A stretch of 64,000 nt of DNA from Pyropia haitanensis. Its lineage: Eukaryota; Rhodophyta; Bangiophyceae; Bangiales; Bangiaceae. Below, one piece after another: positions 41,082 through 50,946 of this stretch. The notes below the pieces were generated by a model. It was not told the DNA's origin, made no database searches, and was given only the letters and a program-made list of their open reading frames with translations. Within the stretch, counting starts at the first letter, position 1, and each line of letters opens with the position of its first letter. The position numbers and the translations under genes were made by a program. The stretch lies in NCBI GenBank assembly GCA_008729055.1, contig SDUX01000150.1, positions 9,077 to 73,076 of the forward strand. Reading direction: 5' to 3'.

Positions 41082-41590
41082 AGGGACGGCCACGCCCGGG
41101 GGGGCGGGCGGCCGCGCCGCCCGCCGCCGGCGGGGGGTCACGCCCCTGCCGCCCCCCCCCGCCGCCACCGCCACCCGCCAATGACCGCGCCGCTGCCGGT
41201 GGCGCCAGAGGACGACCCGCAGCAGGTGCGACCATGCCGCCGCCGCCGTCGGATACAGACTGGGACGAGGAGGGGAGCGCCAGCTGGGCCGCCGCCGACA
41301 GCGGCGGCTCGTCGTCTTTGGGGTCTCTGCTGACGAGGCGGGCGGCGGCGGCGGCGGTGGCGGCGGCGGCGGGCAGCGCGGGCGTACCGTCCCAGCGCGC
41401 CCGCCGGTCGGCGGCGCGCTCCACCGCGGCGGCCGCTGGCGCCGCCGTCACTGCCGCCGCGGCCGCCGCGGCGGTGCTGCCGCCGCTGCACGCGCTCGTG
41501 CTGCGGGGTAGCCCGGTGGCGGCGGCGGGGACGGGCGCGGCGGCGCGGGCGGCGGCGGCGGCGGCGGCGGTCGCCCCCCGGGCGGCAACG

Positions 41591-41734
41591 GCCGCGTCGG
41601 GGTACGAGAGCGACGCGGCCGCGTCGGGGTACGACAGCGACGCAGCCGCGTCGGGGTACGACAGCGACGCGGCCGCGTCGGGGTACGACAGCGACGCGGC
41701 CGCGTCGGGGTACGACAGCGACGCGGCCGCGTCG
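41591..41734 (+). repeat. 27-bp minisatellite, X copy 2
   Basis: Five 27-bp units, each encoding AASG-Y-(E/D)SDA, followed by a partial degenerate unit. The reading frame is unbroken in this copy. Acidic Tyr/Ser repeats of this kind are low-complexity spacers. Confidence 0.85.
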
Positions 41735-42335
41735 GCGTCTGGGAGCGCCTCGGCCGCGTCGTCGGTGCTGCCAACCCCCCCGCGCTCCCCCCCCCCCAGT
41801 CCCCCCCCACGGCGGTGCCCCCCCCCCCCCCCCCCCAGGCGGCGCGGCCGCGCCGCCGCCGCCGCCGCCGCCGCCCCCCCGCCCTCCCCGTCGACACGGT
41901 CTACGCCGTCGCCACCGCGCGCCTCTTCCCCCACCACCGCCGCCACACGGCGCGGTCGTTTGCCGACGCGGCCGCCGCGGCGGCGGCGGCGGCGGCCACG
42001 CCCCCCCCCCCCCGCGGCGGGCGCCCCCTGGCGCCGCGGCGGGCGGCCCCCTCCCCGCCGCGGCGCTGCAGGCCGCCGTCCGGGCGGCGCTCGCCGACGG
42101 CCCGGCCGGCGTTGCGTGGCGCACCGCCGACGTGGCGTGGGTGCTCTTTGTGCCGCCCGCCACCGCGGCGGACCGCTCGCGCATCTACCGGCGCGTCTGG
42201 GCCGCGCTGGGCGCGCTCGTCGTGCGGGGCGACGTGGCCGTCACGCACACGCCGCCGCCGTTGGCGGTGTGCGGGCGGCGGCGGGTGTCGGTGGGGGGGG
42301 CGCCGGGGGGGGGGCGCCCAAGCAGTGGGTTTTCC

Positions 42336-42531
42336 GGGGGGGGGGGGGGGGGGGGGGGGGGGTCGTCCCGTGGCCCCACGCGGGCGCTGTGTACGCGGCG
42401 CTCGAGGCGGCGGCGGAGGGTGCCCGGGGGGGTGGGGGGGGGGGGGGGGGGGGGGCGCCCACGACGGGCACGCGGGGGGGGGGGGCCGCGTGGGGGGGGG
42501 TGGGGGGGGGGGGGGGGGGTGGCTAATGGCG
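42336..42531 (+). repeat. Long poly-G tracts
   Basis: A run of 27 G at 42,336-42,362, and several further G runs between 42,425 and 42,520 separated by one or two bases. The copy 1 counterpart at 33,318-33,346 has 29 G. On the strand read such tracts can form quadruplexes, and they are a known site of length error in sequencing. Confidence 0.9.
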
Positions 42532-43519
42532 AGCGGCCGATGGGGGGGGGTTGCGGCGCCATGCGGTGCGGCGCGAGGGGGGGGGGGGATGCGGGGCGGG
42601 CGCGCCCCGTCGCGGAGCCCAACCCGACGCCGGGTGCGGCGCGTGGGGGGGGGGCGATGGGGGGGAGCAGAAAGTGGGGGGGTGCCGCCTCAGCCTGCCG
42701 ACAGCGACGCAACCCCCCCCCCCCCACCGCTCCAGCCGCCACCACCGCCACAGCGACCACAACCACCGCCACCGCCATCGCTATTGCGGCGGCGGCCCGC
42801 CGGCGCCACCGCGGCTGCCGGCACCACCGGGGCTGCGGCCACCGCCGCCACCGCCGGCGTCGCTGCCTGGGGTTCCCCCGCTTTTGGGGCGCCCCCGCTT
42901 GCGCCGCTGCCATCCTGCGGTTACTTTGGCCACAGGGTGAGGAGGGGGGCGGCGCGGGGGGGGCAGGGGGGGGGCGGGAGGGGAGGGGGTGCGCACCGCC
43001 ATGGACGCGTCCCTCCCCCCCGCGGCAGCCGCGGAGCGGCCGCGCCGGCGTCGCCAACGTCGCTGACCCCCCCCCCCCCACTGACGACGGCGGGTCCCCC
43101 GCCTTCTCCGGCGGTGGCGGGGCGGCGTCCCCCCCCCTGCACGCGGGGGCAGACGCAGTGACGGCGAGCGCCCCCCCCCCACTGACGACGGCGGGTCCCC
43201 CGCCTTCTCCGGCGGTGGCGGGGCGGCGTTCCCCCCCCCTGCACGCGGGGGCAGACGCAGTGACGGCGAGCGCGTCGGCGGACCTCTCCCTCGACGGCCT
43301 CGTTGCGTCGCTGGGGGGGGAGGGGGGGGGACGCGGCCGCCGGGGAGGGAGTCGCAGGCGTGGGGGACGAGACGGTGAGTAACGAGGGCTGGCTGCGAAG
43401 CCCCCACGCGTGCTCCATGTCCCCCCCTCGCGGGGCGCAACTCCCGTGGGTCGCCATCGAGACCAGGCAATGGCCACACCAACGCGCTGCCGCGCCGGTG
43501 TCGCCGTCTGGACAAAGCG

Positions 43520-43567
43520 GCCAGCGCAGTGGGCTCTAAACCGGGATCCATGCAGTCGGCTCTTCAA
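43520..43567 (+). repeat. Inverted repeat, left arm
   Basis: GCGCAGTGGGCT, then GGGATCC and CTCTTCAAG, recur in the same order on the opposite strand at 45,205-45,250. The arms are imperfect and about 1.7 kb apart. They could be degenerate ends of a small transposon or two copies of a dispersed repeat; no transposase lies between them. Confidence 0.5.
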
Positions 43568-45204
43568 GCCGGAAGGGCTTGAACAAACCTTGATTTTCCT
43601 TGAAGTGGTCGCACGCGCCGCGGCGGCCGCCGCCCCAACTGAGTGGATTAGAGGCCGATCCTCACACTTAAAAGGTTGACAAATACGGTAAAGTATATTG
43701 AAGGGAGGTGATGGGTTCCCTACTAAGGAGCATCCAATTGGCTGTCAAGTTTCGGTAACTCTCCATCACAGTCCTCGCGGGGACCACGAAGGCCATCCCT
43801 GAGCGGCCGACAATCCCTCTCCACGGCCCGGCTGATGACGCCGGACGAAGCGCATCGGAAGACACAAACAGGCCCGTCTACAATCTTCATCCGCACCGCG
43901 TGCTTCGGTGACACCACCAGCCACACGAACGTCACAGTGTATGTCAAGCCAACGCATATTGTCCATGATAGCTCGCCGCCGTGTTCCCCGCACCCTCCTG
44001 ATGTCCTCTCCCTTGTTCCACCAGCACAACGAGAAAGAAACTCTTGTCACAACACCAAGTTGTGAGCCAGACCAGAGCACCGACCGCTGGAGGATTTTTT
44101 AGCACGCACGCTCCAGAACGTTGGCGTGTACGAGGTGCATCGAGTTGGAGCCGTACGCAGCTCCTGAAGTTCCGCATACCCACTTCCTTTCGCTCCATGA
44201 CATGGTCGTTACCGTGTTCGGTTGTTCATGTCGCGGTCAACAGGTACCCTGACGTACACGTACATCTGCGTCATTGTCTCTACAGAGCGCAGTCTTTGGG
44301 ACCAACGATACTCAGGTCATGGCGGCGTCATTTTTAGGCCGTCAAGCGTTCAGAGGGAGGCGTCTCCCTCCCCCTCTCTCACTCTCCCTGCCCCCTACAA
44401 AGGACCCTGTGGGGGGGGGTGGAAGGGGGGCGGCCAGAGGCGGCACGGATGCGGAACCTGGAAAGGGGACGGCCGGGATGGTCTGGAGTACGCGTTGAAG
44501 GGCGGCAACCACAACCCACGTGATGGCTGTGTCACGTCGTTCTCAGTGGCGGTCGCAACCGGGCTTGCCTGCGTAACACTGCCGCAACGGCACGTCTTGC
44601 GATGGCAGAGCAGAGCGGGGAAAGCAGCAAGGGCCACATCTCTTTAGGATCCGACGGCCGATACGGAGGACAATGTCGCGGAGACGAGCCGAATGAATCT
44701 TGAGTTGAAGCAAGCCGACGGTTGGGAGCGTACTGTACCGCGTAATTGAAAAAAAAACTCTCAGGAAGATCTGCAGGCCGCCGAGATACGGCGTGCGCCT
44801 CACGTGATCAACTCCGGCGAGCTGCATAAATGCCGGGATACAATCCCAGAAACATGGGACTTTTCGGGTGAAACGGGGGCTACAAGCTCTTGTCGATGCT
44901 GTACTTCTATTAGGACAGCGTGATCACGCTTAATACGGCGCGAGAGCTGTGTGCATTAGCACTTGAAGAAAGCTTGATAAACCTTGAATAATTGGTCATG
45001 ACCTGGGTGGACATCATCGTTCAGTACATCACTGTATAGCCCGCACTGAGACGCACCTTGTGGTGTATCGCAACCCCATGTCCGAGCAGGTGTTCATAAT
45101 GACTTCAAGGTTGATCACGTTTTCTTCAACAAATCGGCCTTTACGGGGTCTCTAGGGCACTTCATGATCGCCCTGGATCGTGATTTCTGCAAGGTTCTGC
45201 TTTT

Positions 45205-45250
45205 GAAAAGCGCTTGAAGAGGATCCCGCAACAAAGCCCACTGCGCAGGC
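45205..45250 (-). repeat. Inverted repeat, right arm
   Basis: Reverse-complement partner of 43,520-43,567: GCGCAGTGGGCT, GCGGGATCC and CTCTTCAAGC read on the minus strand in the same order. Related AACCTTGA/CTTGAAG motifs also occur near 44,980 and 45,105, so a dispersed repeat family is possible. Confidence 0.5.
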
Positions 45251-45412
45251 CCCCCCTCAGATCGCTTGCCTTGGAGGCTGTCCGGATGACGGTATCCGCA
45301 TCCATCTAACCCCCCCTCAACGACCTTTCCCGGGGTACCTTTCCCGGGAGAAAGGAACCAGGTTACTGCTGAGGCAGGAGCACACACGCCCGGAACGGGC
45401 AACTCAGTTCCT

Positions 45413-45448
45413 CTCCCAGGGGAAAGGTTGAAGAACCTTTCCCGGGAG
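45413..45448. repeat. Perfect-arm hairpin of CCTTTCCCGGG motif
   Basis: CTCCCAGGGGAAAGGTT (45,413-45,429) and AACCTTTCCCGGGAG (45,434-45,448) form a stem around a GAAG loop; the left arm has two extra bases. Two more CCTTTCCCGGG copies lie just upstream, near 45,325-45,345, and a variant near 45,567. Function unknown. Confidence 0.7.
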
Positions 45449-45927
45449 GAGCCGGATAGCCCTTCCGGCGCCGTACTTGGCGAGACCTGCCTCCTGGGCT
45501 TGATGCAGTGGGAAGATTAGGCGTGCCCGATCCTCTAATAAGCTGCCCCTAATCCCCTAATGCGGTACCTTTCCCCTCAGGAAGAACTGCGGCCTCGTTG
45601 ACCACTCTCTACCAATACTATATGAAAAGAACGCCCCCTGAGGCCGCCGCTATGTAACATGGATTACGGGCACCCCCGCCGAGGGCCAGAATTAGCACTT
45701 GGCGTCCGCGGCTAATCGCTCGCAGGTGAGAGTTCCTCAAAAGTTCCAATTCTATCATGGGCAGTTATGAAGAGGACCTCTCAGAGGTCTCTCAGGGCCG
45801 ATAATTAGGCAGTGGCCCTCTCGGTCCGATGTCGAGATCGGGGGGCAGACCCCCGACCAAAGGAAAGTTTCGCTGGATCCGCAGATTGCAATGCCATCAG
45901 AGGGGGTGGGACACACCCGGAGTTTCC

Positions 45928-45960
45928 CCCATGTATACTTTTTAGAGGACGTGCCATATC
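45928..45960 (-). repeat. 33-bp inverted repeat, left copy
   Basis: Read on the minus strand this matches 52,329-52,361 exactly over 33 bp. In one frame both copies encode the peptide GYGTSSKKYTW. The pair encloses 6.4 kb that includes the NTPase-nuclease-like gene. Confidence 0.85.
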
Positions 45961-46421
45961 CACCCCCCCCGTGTGCACAACTCTTACACTGCCTTTGCTC
46001 CCGCTCCGCCCGTGCGCTGCACTTCGGACCCGATTGCGGGATGCTGTTGGCCGACGATCCGGACGTGCAGCGGTCGCATTTGCCTGACGGGCGCATGCTT
46101 CCGCGCTTCCAGTAGCGACCATACTGGCCCCCCCCGACCTCGCCGACGATCCCTGCCGAACGCCCATCGTTGCCATTCGTAGCTGACGCATTCCTGACCA
46201 CACGGTACGCAAGGCTGGCCAGCAGATGGGAGAGCATGACTGTGCATGCGCTTGGAGTGGATGGGTTCTGCGGTGGGCCCCCTCGCTACTGGAGAGCGTG
46301 ACGCGTCTTTTGCCTTGGCGTCGTTGCGAGTACACCTTCTGTTTTTTCTCTAACAGTAAGACTGTGACGTGTGGATACCTCTTGTCCTGTACTCTCTTGT
46401 TGACGGCCACACCCTGCCCTG
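45961..46421. other. Upstream region of the NTPase-nuclease-like gene
   Basis: No gene recognised. It presumably carries the promoter and 5' UTR of the gene starting at 46,422, but I see no convincing TATA box. Minus-strand open frames here lack coding character. Confidence 0.4.
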
Positions 46422-49400
46422 ATGAAGAGTTTTGAAGTTGCTATGACGGTCTCAACAGTTCCTGCGTACGTGATGCCTTTTGCGACAACCTTCCTGACGG
46501 GCTCGCCGTCCACGCCGCTCATGCGTGCGCGGCCGTCATTCCGGGGTCGCGCAAGCGGCGTCGGGAGGTGCCGACTTCGGTTGCCCTTGAGCTGTCGTGC
46601 ACGTGCCGATGCCGAGAGCACGAACCAGGACTCGGCCGATGATGTACCCCTCCTTGTGAAGGAAGAGATGCAGCTCGAGAAGAAGGTGGCGCAGCTGAGA
46701 TCCACCGAAAGGCGCATTGATGCGGAGCGGTCGGAGCTGCAGAGTGTTAAGCAAGACCTGGCCGCTGTCAAGGTGGAGCTTCGGGACAATACCATCGCTG
46801 CAGACGAACGCGCCAGCCTGCTGAACGAGAAAAGCCTCCTGAGCCAGAGTTGGCGTATGATCCTGAACGTGTTGGACAAGCTCTACAAGGACGTCGCGAA
46901 GCTCGAGCAGGAAATTGAGGAGCTCCAGAAGGTACGCTTTCCTATTCTTTCTCTTCGTCTGTCTCTTGTGTTCTATACCTGCTTATCTGCCCGCCTCTCC
47001 ATACACTATTTTCTAGGCCACCGTACTGACGTTTATTCCCTCTGCACTACAGTGCTCTTGTCTGACGAGATGGGCTTTTTCCACGTCTGCACCTCTTCTT
47101 GTCGCTTTGCACATCTACCTCCCTGCTCCTTGTAGGACATTGCTGCGATGCGTGCTTCTCCTCTGGCAGCGGCGCTGAGCCGCATGGGCATTGTTCGGTC
47201 GCCATCTGCCTCCCGCGTGGCTGTGTCGGACATGGTCTTCGAGCCCACACCTGCCGAGGGCTTCTTCGGGAAGCCGGTCGTTGAGAAGGAGTGTGAGCAG
47301 CTCTGGGCGGACATCAAGAACTACGTGTTGGATCACCATCTCCAGCCCGGGCATACCGACGACGCCAAGCTATCAAAGGAGGAGCAGGCGGCGCGGCGGT
47401 TCCTGCTCTACATCTTGGGCTCGCCCGGACGGGGCAAGACCCTCTACCTGCGAGAGGCGCTGCGGTTGTACTGGAGCAAGTGCTTGGGGGAGACCCGAGA
47501 TGAGCGGCTGATGGAGTTGTCGCCATTCATTGTGAGCTTCAACGGGCTCCTGACCATCAACCCCGCCGATGCCCGTCTTGTCCAGCTCACGGGCCAGGCA
47601 AGCATCCTGCTCTACACGCGGCTGTTCTTCTGTGCGCAGGCGGAGCTTGGCGATAAACCCTCCAAGACCTTCGAGGATTTTCTGCTCGAGGTGGAGCGCG
47701 ACCTTGAGGCCAAGCGGTCGTCCCTGAGTGTCATCCAGCGTGAAGTTGGCCGTCTGGTCACCGAGCGCTGCGGCGGGCGTCGCATGGTCCTGTTTGTCGA
47801 CGAGCTCAACAAGCTGGGACCTGAAGCGGGCGGCGCGGAAGTGTGCATGGCGCTGGGTGCGGATGCGCGGGAGCTGGTGAGGTCGGAGGCTTGCCGCCTG
47901 GCTTCCACTTTCGGGTACGGCTCTGCGGTCTTTACTTCTCTTGACCAGGGAGTTATGGACAACGAGAGCTCTGCGTCGGGGCGTCCTTGCCGCCCTGTTG
48001 GGGTTTTGCAGACGGCGGACGCGGAGGACCACGTGCTCATGATGCTGCGGGCCTTGTCCGCGCAAGAGCAGCCGCAGCCACCGTCCCAGGGCGAGTCGAA
48101 GTTTGCCACCTGGTCATACCGCGTTGGCCGCACGTACGCCAATTTGAGTGGAGGGCATTGGCGAGCCGCCGAAAGGCTGGCTGAAGAGCTGGCTCGTGCG
48201 CCCGCGCCGACTCTGGTGAAGCTGTGCTCTACGGTCCACGAGATCCTTCCTGCCACATTGACCTTGCCTGATCCCTCGAGCGGGGAGCCGTACAAGACGG
48301 TGGCGATCAAGGACCTCTCATCACCTGACCTGCGCGTGTACGTCGACCATGTCCTTGCTGCGGTGGTGCTGCAGGAGACGGTCCGGCGCGACGACTACAT
48401 TCTTCCTGGAGCGGCCGATGCGCGGCCCAGTGGTGCATCCCCAAGCAAGGAGGGAGTACTGGAGATTGCCAAGAGGCGCTACGTCGATCGCCACAACGCC
48501 GTGCTGAACGCGCGGTGGGACCTCTTTGGGAGGCAGGGCTTCATCACGGTTGCTGCCGTTGATTCGTTCGAGCCCGACATCATCCCGCTCTCCCTTGTGG
48601 CGATCCTGAATAAGCCGGGGATGCGGGCGTCACCGATGACGCAGGCTGTTGGCAGGCTCGTCGACGTGGCCCTCTTGGCGGGCAAGGCGGCGATCGTGGG
48701 CACAGACATCGACAAGGGCTTGGTGGATGCGCTAGAGATTGTGGGCGTAGGCGCCGTGGGCACCTGTGATGGCGTGACGGACGAAGCAAAGGGAGCCGAC
48801 GACAAGACTGTGGCCTCCACGGACAAGAGCCACGAGCACAAGGACGACGAGGGCGCGGGCGCGGGCACCCCGACGGCTCCGCACAAGAGCCTCGAGCGGG
48901 AGTGGTACGTTTGGGAGCGCTTCGTTGTGCAATGGATATCTATGATGTCCTTGGCAAGGTCAGTGCGACCAAGTGCCGGGGCGCCCGCCACGCTGCACAA
49001 CATGTACGGTGTCAAGGCAACCTGGAGCGGAGAAGGGCCCATCTTGCGACGGGTGCGAGTCAATGCGTCCGTTGCGCAGGACCGGGTCGTCGTCCTGGAC
49101 AAGTCCCTGTTTGGCAAAGATCCTGTGACGTTGCAGCGGGTGGTTGAGCGGTACCCCGTGGAGCAGCTCTTCCGGACGGTATTCCTGTTCCCGACCAACT
49201 ACGAAGCAGTGGACGCCGTATGCTTCCACCAAGCGCTGGATGCCGTAGATGGTGTTGTCAAGGTGGGTGACGCGATGCCCTTCTTTTGGCAGTTCAAGCG
49301 CAGCGGCATATACCGCGTGACAAGCACGGCGTGGTCTGAGGTGCGAAAGTGCGTGGAGCGGCTGGACAAGGCCGACTCCATATTGGGGAACAGCGGCTTT

Positions 49401-49595
49401 TGTGCGTTGTGGCGACCGCGGTGTTCGTATATGTACGTCTCCAACCAGGAGATGACGCCAAGCACCAGCGGCCTGTCTGGGAGGTGGGCTGACAACGCCA
49501 TCATTGTGGCACAGTCGCACAACAAGCAGCTGTTTGGGAACCTGGTGAACTGCCTTTCTCAGGCTCTGGGGCTCTCTTACAGGGACCCTCAGTAA
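46422..49595 (+). CDS. P-loop NTPase with nuclease-like C-terminus (Crinkler/RHS-like)
   Basis: Two exons, 46,422-46,931 and 47,136-49,595, with a phase-0 join, give about 989 residues (start M1 at 46,422; 46,443 is an alternative). Residues about 80-170 form a charged heptad coiled coil. A Walker A motif GSPGRGKT lies at 265-272, after a Lys/Glu-rich linker; Walker B is MVLFVDE with D392 and E393. The middle resembles NTPase domains of Crinkler and retrotransposon-hot-spot proteins. Near the C-terminus D863 is followed by FFWQFKRS with Q889 and K891, which fits the Q-x-K variant of the PD-(D/E)xK restriction-endonuclease fold. In that class the NTPase-nuclease pair is thought to act on nucleic acid and to derive from mobile elements. 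The gene is intact and of ordinary composition, unlike its GC-extreme neighbours. The family assignment is by architecture only; a lone AAA-type ATPase is the alternative. Confidence 0.6.
46932..47135 (+). other. Intron of the NTPase-nuclease-like gene
   Basis: Donor AAG|GTACGC at 46,931/46,932 and acceptor CTTGTAG|GAC at 47,135/47,136, with a pyrimidine-rich body. The length is 204 bp, divisible by three, and the retained frame stays open until the acceptor itself, whose TAG is the first in-frame stop. Splicing joins ELQK to DIAAM in phase 0. Confidence 0.75.
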
Positions 49596-50143
49596 CATGG
49601 CGGCGGAGGTGGTGGCGTTGGCGGTGGCGGCGACAGCGGCAGCGACTGCCGCGGCCGAGGCGGCAGCGGCAGTGATTACCGCGGCCGTGGCGGTGTCGGT
49701 GACGGCAATGGCTGTGTGTGGGTCGTTCATGTGCGGTGGCAGGCATACCGGGGGTATCTCGTCTGGTGAAGTGATGCGTGAGTGTATCTCGTCCGGTACA
49801 GTGATGCGTGGGCCGTCTAGCACGCACGATGACGGCCCCCCCGGCGCGCGTGGGGAAGTTGACGCCAGCTTGATCGACGACGGGGCGCTGCTTTTGACCG
49901 ATGCCGCGGTCGTTCCGGTGGAGGCTCGCCGGGGCCCGCCATCGCAAGCGGCGGTTGTCGGGGTGGGGGCTCTGGTGGCAGCGGTGGCGGTGTCGCCCCC
50001 GCCTTCCGCCGACGTCTGCAAGACGGTGATACGGACCACCTGCTCCCTCCGCTCTGAGGGCAATGCCGCGGTGGTAGCGCGGCGGCGGCGGGCAGTTTGG
50101 CGCTCGCTGCGGCGCGGGAGGTGGTGCTGTAGGCGGTAGCTTC
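49596..50143. other. Downstream GC-rich region
   Basis: An ATG starts two bases after the stop of the preceding gene and stays open for 180 codons, but the product is Ala/Val-rich low complexity without a domain and the frame is probably accidental. A 30-bp direct duplication (ATCTCGTC[T/C]GGT and following bases) lies near 49,758-49,812. No terminator or polyadenylation signal recognised. Confidence 0.4.
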
Positions 50144-50899
50144 ATGAGCTGCGGAGGAAGGGGCAGGGAGCCTATGACCGCGGTGGACTTGCCGGTGGCG
50201 GCAGTGGTCACCGCTCTAGACGCGCTGGCGGGGGTGTTGCTAGGGCGGGTGGTGGTGAAGGGGAGGCGAAGAGCCTCCTTCTACCCCCGCTACGCCGCCG
50301 CGGCCGCCTGCTCGGGCCCGCTCGCCCGGCGCAGGGCGGCCGCGGTCGTCCCCGCGGCCGTCGCGGCGGCCGCCAACGCGGTGATGGCGGCGGCCGCCAG
50401 CAAATTCTACACCACCCTCTCCCTGCACGCCGGGTGGCTGCGGCGGGTGCGGGCGGCACTGGACCCGGTCGTCGCTCGCCTCACCGCCGCCACCCGCGAC
50501 GGGTCTGGGGGGGCGTCCCTGACGGGGGGCCGCCGGTCGAGGGCGTGGCGCACCTACAACTGGGCGGCGGGGACGACGGGGCGGACGGCGGCGGGGGGGG
50601 TGCCGCCGGGGGTCCCGCCACGGGCGAGAGAGGGGGGGGGGCGGGGGTGGGGGGGGGGGCGACCGCCTGGCCGACGCGGACGCCTACTATGGGCCGGCGC
50701 CCCCGCCCGGTTGGGGAGGGGGGGGGGCGTCTCCTCCGACGTGCTCGACGCCCTCCGCCGCACCGCCCTGCGCGGAGGGCTTGCGGCAGTGCGGACGTCT
50801 TCGGCAGTGGCGGCGGCCGTGACGCCGCCGCCGCCGCCGCCGCCAGGGGGGGGGGGCTGCGGGGCGGAGGGGGGGGGGGGGTGGGGCCGACGCGGATGA
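50144..50899 (+). CDS. Putative Ala-rich protein fragment (unrecognised)
   Basis: From ATG 50,144 the frame is open for 251 codons. The first 125 residues look protein-like, with alternating hydrophobic and charged helices (for example LLGRVVVKGRRRASFYPRY and KFYTTLSLHAGWLRRVRAAL). After about residue 140 it dissolves into Gly/Arg low complexity at G runs, and a short coherent patch (SSDVLDALRRTALRGGLAAV) follows near 50,730. No family recognised. It may be a true gene interrupted by homopolymer errors, a decayed gene, or chance. Confidence 0.25.
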   Translation: MSCGGRGREPMTAVDLPVAAVVTALDALAGVLLGRVVVKGRRRASFYPRYAAAAACSGPLARRRAAAVVPAAVAAAANAVMAAAASKFYTTLSLHAGWLRRVRAALDPVVARLTAATRDGSGGASLTGGRRSRAWRTYNWAAGTTGRTAAGGVPPGVPPRAREGGGRGWGGGRPPGRRGRLLWAGAPARLGRGGGVSSDVLDALRRTALRGGLAAVRTSSAVAAAVTPPPPPPPGGGGCGAEGGGGWGRRG

Positions 50900-50915
50900 G
50901 GCGGCGGTGGCGGCC

Positions 50916-50946
<31 letters not shown>

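Larger units (their letters stand above)
25152..43214. repeat. Tandem segmental duplication, about 9.0-kb unit
   Basis: 25,152-34,153 (satellite plus segment X) recurs as 34,154-43,214 in direct orientation. The satellite-to-X junctions at 29,655 and 38,655 are identical and exactly 9,000 bp apart. In the satellite part I see only two one-base differences (near 34,791 and 34,943). The X copies differ mainly in the length of G and C runs plus a few small indels. Unit 1 ends in CTCCGGCG and joins satellite sequence GATCTATGGCTGG; unit 2 continues past that point into unique DNA. A real recent duplication and an assembly duplication both fit. Confidence 0.9.
38656..43214. other. GC-rich segment X, copy 2
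   Basis: Second copy of the segment at 29,656-34,153, about 64 bp longer through homopolymer and small indel differences. Reading frames are better preserved here: one ends at 41,081 and another starts at 41,234. It includes a G27 run at 42,336-42,362 and further G-rich tracts around 42,430-42,530. Unlike copy 1 it continues into flanking DNA past 43,214. The first 1.9 kb (38,656-40,547) holds only low-complexity open frames on both strands that I cannot support as genes. Confidence 0.85.
41234..43373 (+). pseudogene. Disrupted Ala/Ser/Pro-rich gene (unrecognised)
   Basis: Starts at ATG 41,234 with an acidic segment (DTDWDEEGSASWAAADSGG), then Ala-rich sequence and five 9-residue AASGYDSDA repeats, and stays open to about 41,770. 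It then meets poly-C and poly-G runs that shift the frame several times. A plausible continuation is in another frame at about 42,070-42,290 (AALQAAVRAALADGPAGVAW, then RIYRRVWAALGALVVRGDVA), and the end may be ADLSLDGLVASLG near 43,290 followed by a good splice donor (ACG|GTGAGT) after 43,373. The frameshifts may be true decay or errors in homopolymer length. No family recognised. Confidence 0.3.
43383..45927. other. Intergenic region, no gene recognised
   Basis: Base composition falls to ordinary levels here, unlike segment X. Short open frames exist but none shows a domain or sustained coding character. The stretch holds the inverted repeat pair at about 43,521/45,250 and the CCTTTCCCGGG hairpin cluster at 45,320-45,450, listed separately. 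Confidence 0.6.

Noticed and set aside
45755..46410. Minus-strand open frames of 160 and 201 codons upstream of the NTPase-nuclease gene
   Set aside because: Apart from the shared GYGTSSKKYTW peptide they show no domain or coding bias, and they overlap each other in different frames.
43383..46421. tRNA or other small RNA genes
   Set aside because: No cloverleaf, A/B box pair or known RNA fold was recognisable by eye; the only strong structure is the hairpin at 45,413-45,448.
49597..50139. 180-codon frame starting two bases after the NTPase-nuclease gene
   Set aside because: Polycistronic layout is not expected in a eukaryote and the product is Ala/Val low complexity without a domain.
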